DNA of 64,000 bases from Isoetes taiwanensis (Eukaryota > Streptophyta > Lycopodiopsida > Isoetales > Isoetaceae): NCBI GenBank assembly GCA_021234155.1, contig JAJEKV010000001.1, positions 30,458,177 through 30,522,176 on the forward strand, given 5' to 3'. Below, piece after piece: positions 21,040 through 31,310 of this stretch (position 1 is the first letter of the stretch; every line of letters begins with the position of its first letter). The position numbers and the translations under genes were made by a program. Under the pieces are notes generated by a model. It searched no databases. It was not told the origin of the DNA and worked only from the letters and a program-made list of their open reading frames with translations.

Positions 21040-21972
21040 CAAGAAAAAGAGGTAAAAGAGTTAACCATCAACAAAAATGGGCAGGTAAGAACACTTTTTC
21101 TTGGAGACCTATTTGATAGCAAAGATGAGGCTTCTTTAAAAATTTTCTTTGAGAGCTGGAAGGACGTTTTTGCCTGGGATTATACAGAATTAGTGGGAGT
21201 GAGGACTGATATCTGTGAGTTTGAAATAAAGATAAAAGAAGATGCTAAACCAGTAATGCAAAAACTCAGAAGAATAAATGCATCACTACTTACCCTGATC
21301 AGAGAGGAATTATTGAAGATGAAGGAAGCTGAAGTTATCAAAGAGATAACAAATCCTGACTGGTTGTCTTGCATTGTTCCAGTAGAAAAGAAAAATAAAA
21401 GCATTAGGATTTGTATAGATTACAGGGATTTAAACAAGGCCACTATTAAAGATTGTTATCCATTACCATTTCTGGAAGAAGTGTTACATGCAACTGCAGG
21501 GAAAGAAATATATTCTTTTCTGGATGGATTCTCAGGTTTCAATCAAATCAAGATAAAAGAGGCAGATCAAGCTAAGACCTCTTTCATAACCCCTTGGGGT
21601 ACTTTTGCCATGATGAAAATGCCTTTTGGCTTGATGAATGCATCTGCTACCTTTCAAAGAGCAATGGATAAAATATTCCAAAGCATGCCAATGTCAAATT
21701 TTAGAGTTTTCTTAGATGATTTATGCCTAGGATCTTCTCTGTGTAAACATATGGAGTTGCTAACAATGACAATGGAATTATGCAGGAAGGGTGGAGTGTG
21801 CTTGAATCCAAAGAAGTGTGTATTTCTCTGTTCTAAAGGTGAATTGTTAGGTCATGAGGTGTCTACTCAAGGGATCAAAGTGTCTGAAGGAAAAATGGAA
21901 GCCCTGAAGAAACTAGCTCCACCTAAAACCTTAAAACAGGTGAAAAGTTTCATGGGGTTGACAAGTTTTTGA
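21040..21972 (+). CDS. Reverse transcriptase of the nested gypsy element
   Basis: In the frame beginning at 20755, the RT core follows the RNase H. It has IRICIDYRDLNKAT, DCYPLPFLEEVL, YSFLDGFSGFNQI (first catalytic Asp), TSFITPWGTFAM, MPFGLMNASATFQRAM and FRVFLDDLCLGS. The last stands where gypsy elements have Y/F-x-DD, and both Asps are present. It copies element RNA into DNA. The frame stops at 21972, immediately after SFMGLTSF, and the sequence continues as RMYVPNFSHIISPLAA in another frame, so a single frameshift lies at about 21965. Confidence 0.88.
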   Translation, partial: QEKEVKELTINKNGQVRTLFLGDLFDSKDEASLKIFFESWKDVFAWDYTELVGVRTDICEFEIKIKEDAKPVMQKLRRINASLLTLIREELLKMKEAEVIKEITNPDWLSCIVPVEKKNKSIRICIDYRDLNKATIKDCYPLPFLEEVLHATAGKEIYSFLDGFSGFNQIKIKEADQAKTSFITPWGTFAMMKMPFGLMNASATFQRAMDKIFQSMPMSNFRVFLDDLCLGSSLCKHMELLTMTMELCRKGGVCLNPKKCVFLCSKGELLGHEVSTQGIKVSEGKMEALKKLAPPKTLKQVKSFMGLTSF

Positions 21973-22560
21973 GGATGTATGTGCCTAACTTTTCACACAT
22001 CATAAGTCCTTTGGCAGCTCGACACGCCGTTGGCAAGTATAACAAGAATGAGAGCAAATTTATTGCAATAGAATGGACAGAGGAATGTCAGGCTGCATTT
22101 GACCTGTTGATAACCTCCATATGCCAATCAGAGATTCTTAAACCACCAGACCTTGCTCAACCATTCCAGGCATATATCAGTGTCACTAGCAAAGTCAGAG
22201 TAGGCATAGCACTCATGCGTAAACATGGGATAATATTCTTTTGCCAAAGCAAAATTTGGTCCGAGGGTCGAAAAACAGGTACCCAAGAATGGAAAAAAGT
22301 GCAGCTGGAATAATGTTTTTCTTACAAAGGCTTGGTCATATAGTCCAGCACAATGAAGTAAAAATAATGATGCATCAAAATCCTATTCCCATGCTGTTCC
22401 AGAAAACTCAGAGTAAGGCTAAGTTGTGTAGATGGGCCTGCAAGATACAGGATTATAATCTAAAAGTTCGAACTGTCAAAACAATCAAGAGTCCTAGTGA
22501 CTATTTGACCAACAAGGTGTTTGAGTTTGAGGATTTTAATGGTTTAAATACTGATGAGGT
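21969..22560 (+). pseudogene. Connection and degenerate gypsy RNase H
   Basis: The frame at 21969-22313 and the overlapping one from 22241 together hold the RNase H normally found after gypsy RT. Catalytic positions are changed. The usual Y-x-D-A-S is AYISVT, and the usual T-D-H-K before the P-L block is MHQNPIPML. The copy at 57000-57390 carries the same AYISVT and QNPI changes, so the loss predates these insertions. In Tat-type elements and retroviruses this domain survives as a tether while another RNase H is active. A frameshift occurs near 22245. Confidence 0.7.
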
Positions 22561-23887
22561 GTGTGAAATTGCTACTAACCTTGTGCTATCCAGTAAGATG
22601 CAAGAAGATTGGCAGGATGAAATCATCAAGTTTCTCAAACATAAAGAGGTACCACAAAACTTCACAAGCAGTCAGTTGAGAAGATTCAAAGAAAGAGCAA
22701 AAACATACAGAATGATTGGAGATGTACTATGTAAAATTGATCAATCTGGTGTTTTATTGAGATGTGTTGACAGGCCAGAAGCTGAGTTGATACTGGAGGC
22801 TTGTCATGAAGGAATTTGTGGAGGCCACTATGCAGCTGACACAACTGCAAAGAAAATACTCAGGTCTGGATACTATTGGCCTAGCTTGTTTAAAGATTGT
22901 TATGAGACCATCAGGAGATGCCATAAATGCCAGATACATGGAAGAAGAATTCTTCAGCCTGCTGCTTTGACTAGCATCACGTCTCCAGGTCCATTCCAAA
23001 CTTGGGGACTAGACTTCATAGGTCCTATAAATCCAAACTCTCCCTCTCAGCATGAATACATACTAGTGGCAACAGATTTCTTCACCAAGTGGGCAGAGGC
23101 TGTCCCATTGAGACAAGCAAATGCTCTAACAACTGCTAGGTTCCTACATGAAAACATATGCACTAGGTTTGGCATCCCTCTGAAAATAGTTTCTGACAGG
23201 GGCACTCAGTTCATGAATGATGTGATCAGCAACCTGCTAAAGACCTTGAAGGTAAAGCATGTGAAAAGCTCAGCATACTACCCTCAAGGCAATGGCCAGG
23301 CTGAGTCTACCAACAAGGTGCTAAAAGCTATTCTCAAGAAAACAATAGAGGTGCATAAAAAAGATTGGCACCTTAAATTACATGATGCACTCTGGGCATA
23401 TAGAACCACAATTAAAAATGCTACTAATCATACACCTTTTGCTCTTGTCTATGGTGTTGAGGCTGTTGTTCCAGTGGAATTGGAGTTGCCCTCATTAAGG
23501 TTAGCTCTAAAGATTCAAATGCAGATAGAGGAAGCATACAGGGAAAGGTTTGATAGGTTGCTCCATCTGGAAGAGGAGAGGCTTGAAGCAGAGAATACCA
23601 TGTTGCTTAAGAAAGCAAAGGATGCAGCAGCATTCAAGGCCATCCACAAATTGCAAGGAAGTTTCAAAGAGGGAGAGCTAGTTCTCAAATGGGACAAGGC
23701 AAAGGAAAACACAGCAGGTAAATTTGACTGCTTGTGGGAAGGGCCATACAAAATCTGTGGACAAGCAGGTACAAATTCTTACTTCCTAGAAGATATCACA
23801 ACAGGTCAACAGCTCATGAACCCTATAAACACATTGCATCTGAAAAGGTATTGGCAACAACATATTTGTATGAGTTTGTTTGAATAG
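22561..23887 (+). CDS. Integrase of the nested gypsy element
   Basis: An intact frame carries the HHCC zinc domain (CHEGICGGHYAADTTAKKIL..., RRCHKCQIHG) and the DDE core. The first Asp is in WGLDFIGPINP and the second in IVSDRGTQFMND. The Glu is in YYPQGNGQAESTNKVL. A C-terminal region with FKEGELVLKWDKAKE and LWEGPYKICG follows, without a chromodomain. It ends TAG at 23887, followed by non-coding sequence. It inserts element cDNA into the genome. The lack of a chromodomain and the presence of the extra RNase H agree with a non-chromovirus, Tat-like clade. Confidence 0.9.
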
Positions 23888-24826
23888 AATAGTTATTGGA
23901 TAGTTAGTCATTTGAGTTATTAGAGACACTAGCTTTAGAATTAATAGGCATGTTCCTTGAAGATGTGGATGCTTGTGCTCTTTTAGTATTATTTTGGAAT
24001 TGCTTTCATAAGAAAAAAAAAAGAAAAAAAGAGAAAAAAGAAAAAAAGGGAAAATAGGTTTAACTTTGACATCTTGGGTGTGTTATGGTGTTGCAGGTTG
24101 AGTTCACAGTCATGAAAGCATAAGAGGAGTTGTTTCCTAACATATATAAAACTTGTCATCACAGGTTCATCAGTCTGAATAATATCCACCTGAGCAAACA
24201 GTTGCCATCCAATTCATATCAGCCAAAATTCTTCACTGATGCAGGATCCCAAACAGCTAAATATTACCACAACTAGCTGGGAGGACGTGGTACTAACATC
24301 ATATTTTTTTTTTTTCCATACCTGCAGGTTCACTTGATACATTCCATTCATGATCATCTGCCTTTGGTCCATTCTCATCTAGCCCTTGCTTCCAAAATCT
24401 TTTTTTCAGAAGAGAGAACACAACCTGCTACCTTCCATCAGCCTTCCATAAAGGTAGCTCAAGCTTTAGAAGAAGTCAAAAGACACTCCCCCAACTCAAG
24501 TCACTGTTCCTGCTCCACACATCTTTTGAAAGAAGTCAAGCAAGTCAAGTCAGGTCATGAGTCAACTCACTTTCAGAGTCAAGTCACTGTTCCAACTCCA
24601 TATGAGCATCTATCTGAAAACATCCATTCAAACATCACTCACATCATTATTTCCAGCTGTTCAGACTTTCCCCAACATCATCTCCATTTTTTTTCTCTCT
24701 TTTTGTCACCCTTGCTACTCATATTCTCAGAATTTCCATTTTCTTGCATCACCATCACCATTCTTCTGTCATATTTTGCTCATAAGGCTGAGGGGACCAG
24801 CCATTCCTTTTCCTTGTTTAGCATGA
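23888..24826 (+). other. 3' non-coding interior of the nested gypsy element
   Basis: A low-complexity A/G run occurs at 24010-24052 and CATC-rich sequence further on. A 223-codon frame from 24334 runs into the LTR but has repeat-like composition and no domain. The segment AGGCTGAGGGGACCAGCC before the 3' LTR recurs, complemented, next to the LTR at 33238. Confidence 0.7.
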
Positions 24827-27155
24827 TGTTGCCCTGCTATGGCAACATGGCAAAGTGCCAGCAAATCTTATTTATGTTGCAGGGAAAAGAAGATACTATG
24901 TTGAAGAACCAAGTGAAGACATTGAACTGGAATCAAGGTTACACATTGAGAGGATCTAAGCATCTAGAAGTTTGGAAGACCCCTATGAAGTTTGCAAGCT
25001 ATTAAAGTGGTATCTTTTCTCCCTCATATTGTCATTTCTATTCCCTTACCTTATACTCCACATCTCCAACATTCCAACACCCCATACTATCATACACCTC
25101 ACACATAGCCTTTTGTTCCATAGTTGACCTACCACTACCTAGGGCACATTTGCAAAGTTGTTACACCAAAGGATTGCCTAAGCATCAAGTGCTACATCAT
25201 CTTTTTCATCATATCATTCCACTATCACACACTCCATACCATGTGGCAAAAAAGAGGGGGCATTTTATGCTATACAAAAAAAAAAAAAAAGGGAAAGAAA
25301 GGAAAAGCTAAACACGAGTTTGCCTAGTCACTACCTCCAAGTGACATGGCATGATGACTAGATACATATGTCATCACTTACAAAGCCACATTGGTCCACT
25401 CATCATTTGCCACTTCCACAAGTCATTCACCAAGTTGCCACCTAAGCAACAAGTGTCCACATCACCACATCACTCCATACCATTACATCACTTAACACCA
25501 TTACATCATTCCACATCATCACATCACCTTGCATCATCAAATGATGACTAGGCAAATGTTGACCAAACCCAAAAAGATGGTCAACCATGAGATTGAAGTG
25601 ATTGACAAATGTGCCCATTAGCCTTGTTTTTCCTCCATGCCACCTCACCAAATCCCATGTCTAATACCTACTAATTTTTCCACAAAAATCAAAGTATTGC
25701 ATTTGAAAGTTTGATGATACCACCTGATAGCCCTCATGAAGTCATGCCAGCTGGCACAAAAAATTTTGAAAAACGAGTGTGCATTGGTCTTCTAAATGGT
25801 TGTCTTGGGAAGCGTGCTTCATTTAAAAAATGGCAAAACCTACCTACATCTACCCCCCTATCTATCTACCCTCTCATCCTCTGCCAAGTGGCGTCCCCCC
25901 TGGCATGCCAAGTCGAAACACGAGCCGAGCTTGGCGTGGGAGAAGACCACGTAATCAAGAGAGATGAAAATAGATCTCTATTTATACCTTGGCTTATTTT
26001 TTGATTCTTGCTTGTGGGATAATTGTTCTCAAGAAAACTTCGAACCCTAAAACCTAGCTTGCCAAGAACTGATTTTTTCTTCGATCAAACTGAACAATCA
26101 TTGCAGTGGCCAACCACTTCTGTCCTGCTACAGCCAAAGAAGTACCTAAACCAACCACAAACATGGCCAAGATCCCGAATTTGCCAAGATCCGGCCGGAA
26201 ACAGAGTTTTTTTAAAAGGGGATTCATTCGATGAAAAATTCGTGGGTTTTTGCGCGATTCAAAGACGAAGTACCTGAAGTGTGAAGTCGGAATTGATGCT
26301 GAGAGTTCCTCCTGCCTTAAGAGATTGATCCTGGGGCACATTATGATTGATTTGTATCCAAAACTTCATGATTTGTGTATTTTAGAGATGTCCTGTTGAT
26401 TGATCACCTTGATCATTGACATGATATCAAATGTGATGACTTTGATTCCAGTTTAATGAAAATCTGACCTTGGAAAATATCGTTTGATGCATTTATATTT
26501 GAATCAACTCTATAAATAGGAAGAAAAAGCCATACCTCTGCATCTAGTTGCATGCAAAAGCTCTAGCTGCATTAGTACGACCATTCAGGAAAGGAAAAGC
26601 TAAGAAAAAAGAGAAGAAAGATCAACCTGTTGATGTTTTATAGTCTGTCTCATTCTTCATGAACATTAGATGCTCAGACATGCTTCCCAAATTGCAGACT
26701 GAATTCTTCGATCTTGAAAATAGCATGCTCTTATTGTGCAGACTTCGTGTTCACTGTCTGAATTTAGTTGCATAAAGAATTCATCACCATTCTTATTTGG
26801 CAAAATTTAGTGCACTGTCCAGTCCATTGACCAATTTCTGACTTGGTCAAGAATCATTATTTCTCACCAACCGTGAAGCTTCTATGCATAGACTTTCTAC
26901 AGCACTTTCTTCAGATATCATGATGGCATGCAATGCTTGTTTGGGTTCAGAATGTCGAGCACATTGATCTTTGTGCCTGTTAGAGTAAGACTAGTTTTTC
27001 TGGCTTTTGGGAAACTAGTGAAATCTTGTTTTCTGGAAGTTTAAGAACAGATATTTCAGCACAGAGTGATCACCTCAAGTGATCTGGAGGTCCTAGGCCA
27101 AGATTAGTGCTTCTTTGACCTGAGGTTGGTGGCTTAGCCAGGTTTGCCATCAACA
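24827..27155 (+). repeat. 3' LTR of the nested gypsy element
   Basis: Near-identical to 16224-18549. Differences seen by eye include a one-base indel in CAAAG(T)GCCAGC, two extra A's in the A run, and substitutions near 26012, 26158, 26247, 26971, 26979 and 27097. Confidence 0.93.
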
Positions 27156-27855
27156 CTAAGCCATGGTTTTAAAGGGCCACTTATAGAAAATTGAAGAGAT
27201 GGATCACTTTAGCAATGGCAACCCTAATTTTTCTTGGGAATATGCCAAGTCCTTGGGCATAATGATCAGGAATATTCCATAAGGTATACAAGTGGCATGG
27301 CATAATGGTAAGGAATTGCAAAAGGATTTTGGCTAGGAAAATTGCAAAAAGATGTGGCATAAGAAGGGAAAAGATATGGAGGCAATGGTGGGGGATAACT
27401 CATGGGGGAAATATAGGTGTATTAGAAAAAGGGAGAATGGAGCAAAACATAATGAGGTATGCAAGGGTAAACAAAAGAGAATATGGATGTAGGAAAAATG
27501 GCTAGGAAATTCCAAAAGATAGAAGTAGAATATGAGTAAAAATTGGATAGGGATGGCTAAGGGGTGAAACCAAGCATCATGGGGTCTTCCAAATTTTTAA
27601 CTTCCAATCTTCAAAAATTGTCTTCCAAACTTCATAACCCAGAATCTTCTAGAGCATATTCTTGACTAAGCATTTTGACCTTAAATAAAGTACCTCATGT
27701 GAGTTTTGAACCTTGAGCACTTGTTGACTTGAAGAATGAACACCCTTTGACCTTCATACCAATGTTGACTACCAAGTCTTCCTTTGACTTAGCCTTCCTA
27801 ACTTTAACAAATAAACCAATCAATTAGTATGTTGCCCTTTGGGGGCAACACTTTT

Positions 27856-28025
27856 TGTGTACATTCTTTCTATTCTTGCTCTGTTTTCTCTTTTTGCTCG
27901 GTCATCTATATGGCAGCTTTATTATCTCTGTAATTTAGATAATAACTGTTAGGTACAGCAAAATGATTACTTGCATGCAAGGTTTGTAGTGGCTTAAATG
28001 ACTTAAATGCACTTTATGTATAGGG
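27856..28025 (+). other. Putative intron or 5' UTR before the recombinase gene
   Basis: T-rich sequence without a coding frame, ending in TTTATGTATAG directly before GGATGGGAGAACAATC, which looks like an acceptor next to the first recognisable exon. If so, upstream exons would be on the far side of the solo LTR. Confidence 0.4.
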
Positions 28026-29977
28026 ATGGGAGAACAATCACAGTCATCTTTCAATCTTCTTACTCAAGGAGGGGATTGTGAAGTAGAACGAGTGCCGCAT
28101 GTGACGAGGAAGCACAGGATATTCTTGCAGAATTGGAGAATGAAGATAGTAGCGAGGATGAAGATAATGATAGCACCGATGAATGGCTACCATTAGATGA
28201 AGATCTGCTTTCTGAAGCTTTGTCAGGCGGTGTGGAGCGTTCAAAACCTGTTAATGATTGGGCACGGAGGAGGTTTGATTCCTGGCGTCAACGATTTAAA
28301 TATGATCTGTTTATTCCAGTTGAAAAGCTGCTACTAAGGCAACTTAATGATATGCTTGCCAAGTTTATAATGATGGTAATATTTTTTTCCTTTCTTTTTC
28401 TGCCAGTTTTCGTGTTTACATTTGACAATTTGTGTTTTAACAGGTCAAACAGAAGAACGGCGAAATTTATCCGATCAGTTATTCTTTGTTAATGACTGAA
28501 TTACAGATTTTGGTCTAGTTTTCTTTTGGTATTCTGTAAGAAGGTCATAATTTTATTTGTTTGCAATGATAGTTTGTTTGTTTCTTTTTGTTGGTTTGTA
28601 TTTTTGTTTCTGTGCATATAAAGAGAATCTGAATGCTTATTTTTATTACAGGCTTAATTCAATATATCGAGGTATAGGGCAGATTGTGAGAAGGGAACAG
28701 GAGAAGAGGATTGGAGAAACTGGGGTTCGTGAGCCCCCATTTGATATCCTAACTGATCCAATTTTCTGCCAAAGTCGCGAAGCATTTGTTGCTGTAGTGA
28801 AAAGAACAAGAAAAAGTGGCAATTATAAAAGGGCTAAAAAGAAGGCCCCGGTAATCAGTTTCAGTGTAGAAAGGGATATCTTAGACGATATCGATCATCA
28901 AATTACTCATCCTACATGATGTGTAAAAAGGCTTGTTTACTACATGCTGACCAGGTTTGGTATAAGGGCAGTGAAGGAGTTACGGGCAGTTCAAGATTGT
29001 GATTTGACATTTGAAACAAATGATGGTGGTGAGCTGGTTAAATATGGTGAGAGGATTAGTAAGAATAATAATCCAACTGCTACAAAGTTTGAGGACAGTC
29101 ATTTCCGACAGCCAATTTGGACTTATGAAAGGGATTTTGTGTTGACTTGTAAACAGTATTTTAGGCACTTACCTGCGAAGGAAAGAGATTCTGAGCCGCG
29201 CAGTTTGTTTTTACAACCTATTCCAAAGTCTAGAACTAATGTAAGTTTCATGTTTTTTTATTTATTATATGCAAATATTACTTTCTGAATTTTATTTATT
29301 TTTTTGTGTTCGATTGTTAGGTCTGGTATGCCGTTACTCTAGTTGGAGTCAACTCGCTAGGAAAGTGGTTGAAAATTATGGCTACTATTGTCAGTACACA
29401 AACAGAAATCCGTAATAAGAGTGGACGTGTGTCCTTAGTAACTCATCTTGTTGCAACGGATGCTCCATCACAAGCTGGAATGAGAATAACAGGTCATCGG
29501 AGTTTGCAAGCGTATGAGAAGTATGTATTTATTTTGCTAGGAATTGATTTTTTCTTTTATGAATTGACCTTTTTTCTTGTTATAGATATGATCGAGTTCA
29601 AGACTGTAAAGTGAATGCATGCATGGATATCATTTCAAAACCAAGCGGGACCACTTCATATAAAGATGCGCTTGCTGGTATGTTTCTAGATGTTAATTTG
29701 TTGCTTGTATCTTCTATGTGATTTGATTTTTATATTTATTACAGAGCAACTTGGGAAGAACAAAGATGTTGCAGAAAGTTCAAAAAACCTTCACAATACT
29801 GCTATTAATGTGGCTATGAAAGAGCATTCTTCTACCGTGATTCGTGCATCAGATTTGGATTTTGCAAACGAAAATACTATTGCTGGTACAATTTTTCATT
29901 TGCATATTTTGTATGTACATTTTAGTTTGTAATCTAGTTATGTTCTTTTAGATGACGACATCAATAAGAATATCTAG
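28026..29977 (+). pseudogene. Spliced Crypton-type tyrosine recombinase (DUF3504-like) gene
   Basis: Seven exons can be read: about 28026-28375, 28444-28487, 28652-29240, 29321-29520, 29586-29677, 29745-29885 and 29952-29977. All six introns are GT-AG, 65-164 nt long, and the reading phase is kept at every junction. An acidic leader is followed by an N-terminal helical segment (LLLRQLNDMLAKF, KQKNGEIYPISYSLLNSI, GNYKRAKKKAPVISF) like the SAM-like part of Crypton/DUF3504 proteins. The catalytic part has GIRAVKEL (first Arg), VWYAVTLVGVNSLGKWLK, NKSGRVSLVTHL (Lys where His is usual, then second Arg), ITGHRS (His) and YEKYDRV (nucleophile Tyr). Such enzymes cut and rejoin DNA strands. An in-frame TGA at 28917 and a frame break near 28090 indicate inactivation. 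The last exon ends where a repeat terminus begins, so the C-terminus may be truncated. Confidence 0.78.
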
Positions 29978-30110
29978 CATTATAACAGGGGGGTTTTTTT
30001 TTTTTTTTTTTTTTTTTTTTCTCTAAGGTTTTCATATGACTTGGTGGCCGTATTCATCCAGGTGTACTAAATAGTATTTCTAGAGTGCACCCTTTTGTTA
30101 GCCGTTGATT
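29972..30110 (+). repeat. Shared element terminus (copy 2), MULE-like candidate
   Basis: TCTAGCATTATAACAGGGG, a T run, TACTAAATAGTATTTCTAGAG and GCCGTTGAT match 10216-10372. It abuts the last exon of the Crypton-like gene and supplies the stop codon there. Confidence 0.45.
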
Positions 30111-30730
30111 TTAAAAAGGGGGCAAATCCTGTGGTGGAGGTTTTTTTGTGATGGAGGCTTTTTTAGGGTTGTATGGATTAGGGCCATTTTTATTATCAGA
30201 GATAAATCAAACATAGGGCTTGCTTCTGGTTTATGTGCAAATGATCTGGCGAAGAAGATGGTCGATTCGGGGTCAACCCTAGGGAGCTACACTATTCTTC
30301 CGCTGGTGGGTATCATTTTTTCCATTTGGTTCTCGCTAGGCAAATGTTTGCATGCAGGGGGGCTTCTTCTAAGCTATGGCGATTGACTGGGTTGGGCGAG
30401 CCCTTCCCATACTGAGTTGGGTCTCTTATCCGATCCTTGTTACAGGTTTTGACTAAATCTTGCTTGCGTCCTTCATTTCCATGGTGCTTCTATTATTCAT
30501 AAAATCTTTCCGCGGATATGGACTCGGGTGTACATAATTAGTTCTCTTGCACGGTAGTTTTAATTCTCTTCTGTTTATTTACGTTGACATAAGGGCATTT
30601 TTTGTATTTAGGGCTCTTTTGCCGAGAATATTGATCGGCTGCTGTCTTGCGCGTGGCAAGGTCATACATGTTGTGAGCGAATTGAGATTTGACGAACCTG
30701 AGTGGGAGACTATACATCTTTTCTGTCGGA
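30111..30730. other. Possible 5' sequence of the LAZ1-like exon
   Basis: No recognisable coding frame. Non-repetitive sequence leads up to the ATG at 30731 and may be a captured 5' UTR or first intron of the LAZ1-like gene. Confidence 0.35.
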
Positions 30731-30862
30731 ATGAGTGATATACTATATAGACTGGATGACGGGGATCCAATTTTCCCAATTCATACATGGGCAGTTATTA
30801 TAGCAGGCATTTTCGTTCTTGTTGCAGTGTCACTTTTAAGTTTCATGATCTTCGATCATCTC
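30731..30862 (+). pseudogene. Fragment of a LAZ1/TMEM184-like (DUF300) gene
   Basis: ATG 30731 begins MSDILYRLDDGDPIFPIHTW and continues AVIIAGIFVLVAVSLL and FMIFDHL. This matches the N-terminal membrane segment of plant LAZ1-like proteins, where a conserved W-A-x-I-I-A-G-x-F-V-L-x-A stretch precedes a -L-I-F-E-H-L motif. In that family the next residues form a cytoplasmic loop and five or more further membrane helices. Here the match stops at FDHL, and chromovirus integrase follows in the same frame. It is a fragment of about 44 codons, either captured by a mobile element or left by a deletion. It would not make a working membrane protein. Confidence 0.5.
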
Positions 30863-31310
30863 ATAGAACAATACTTAAGGTGCTTTATCAGTTATCAGCA
30901 GGATGATTGGGTTGATTATCTTCCACTAGCTGAGTTTGCCTATAATAACTCAGTACATGCTTCCACTGGCCAGACTCCGTTCTTCCTGAACTCTGGTCAG
31001 CATCCTCGTTGGTCCCTTAGTGTCGCTAGGGGGGACTCTGTCAATCCTAGTGCCGAGTCTCGACTTGAGAAACCCCAGACTCTTCAATCAGATCTTCAAC
31101 ATCATCTTCACCGAGCACGGGAACGCTATCGACATTATGCCGATTTGCATCGGCAGGAAGATCCTAAATTTCACATTGGTGACCTTGTCTGGCTTCTTCG
31201 TACCTCATGTCCCTAAAGTTTCACCGACGTTACCTGGATAAGCCAAGTTTGAGTACTCCAGCCCCAGCTCCGAGGACTCGTCGCCGTCGTAGAAGGGGGA
31301 TGGGTGTGAC
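30863..31310 (+). pseudogene. Chromovirus (Ty3/gypsy) integrase C-terminal fragment
   Basis: The frame carries IEQYLRCFISYQQDDWVDYL, LAEFAYNNSVHASTGQTPFF and HRQEDPKFHIGDLVWLL. This is the integrase core end and GPY-type region of chromovirus-clade gypsy elements, distinct from the Tat-like integrases elsewhere in the window. A piece resembling LKFHRRYLDKPSLS follows out of frame, then a purine-rich AGAAGGGGGATGGG. RT and the rest are absent. The minus-strand LTR begins at 31311, so the fragment was cut by that insertion on the right and joined to the LAZ1-like exon on the left. Confidence 0.8.

Larger units (their letters stand above)
16224..27155 (+). mobile_element. Complete Tat-like Ty3/gypsy element, 10.9 kb
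   Basis: LTRs of about 2.33 kb (16224-18549 and 24827-27155) flank gag-pol genes. The insertion is bounded by the 5-bp duplication CTAAG. The LTRs differ at about seven single bases plus two short indels over 2.3 kb by eye, so the insertion is young compared with its neighbours. Domain order is gag, protease, extra RNase H, RT, degenerate RNase H, integrase. Several frameshifts interrupt pol, so this copy looks non-autonomous. The 3' interior (23888-24826) is non-coding. Confidence 0.93.
15001..27850 (-). mobile_element. Solo LTR of a gypsy element, split by a nested gypsy insertion
   Basis: The two parts 15001-16223 and 27161-27850 together make one LTR of about 1.91 kb. Read on the minus strand it starts TGTTGCCCCCAAAGGGCAACA and ends AGGGTCAACA. 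It is flanked by the 5-bp duplication CTTTT (14996-15000 and 27851-27855), with no interior sequence, so it is a solo LTR left by LTR-LTR recombination. Its relative at 31311-33238 is the 3' LTR of a minus-strand gypsy copy. The nested element landed at CTAAG (16219-16223), duplicated at 27156-27160. Confidence 0.9.

Noticed and set aside
24334-25005. 223-codon plus-strand frame in the 3' part of the nested gypsy element
   Set aside because: It runs from non-coding interior into the LTR, is rich in His/Ser/Leu from CATC-type repeats, and has no counterpart frame in the 5' LTR context.
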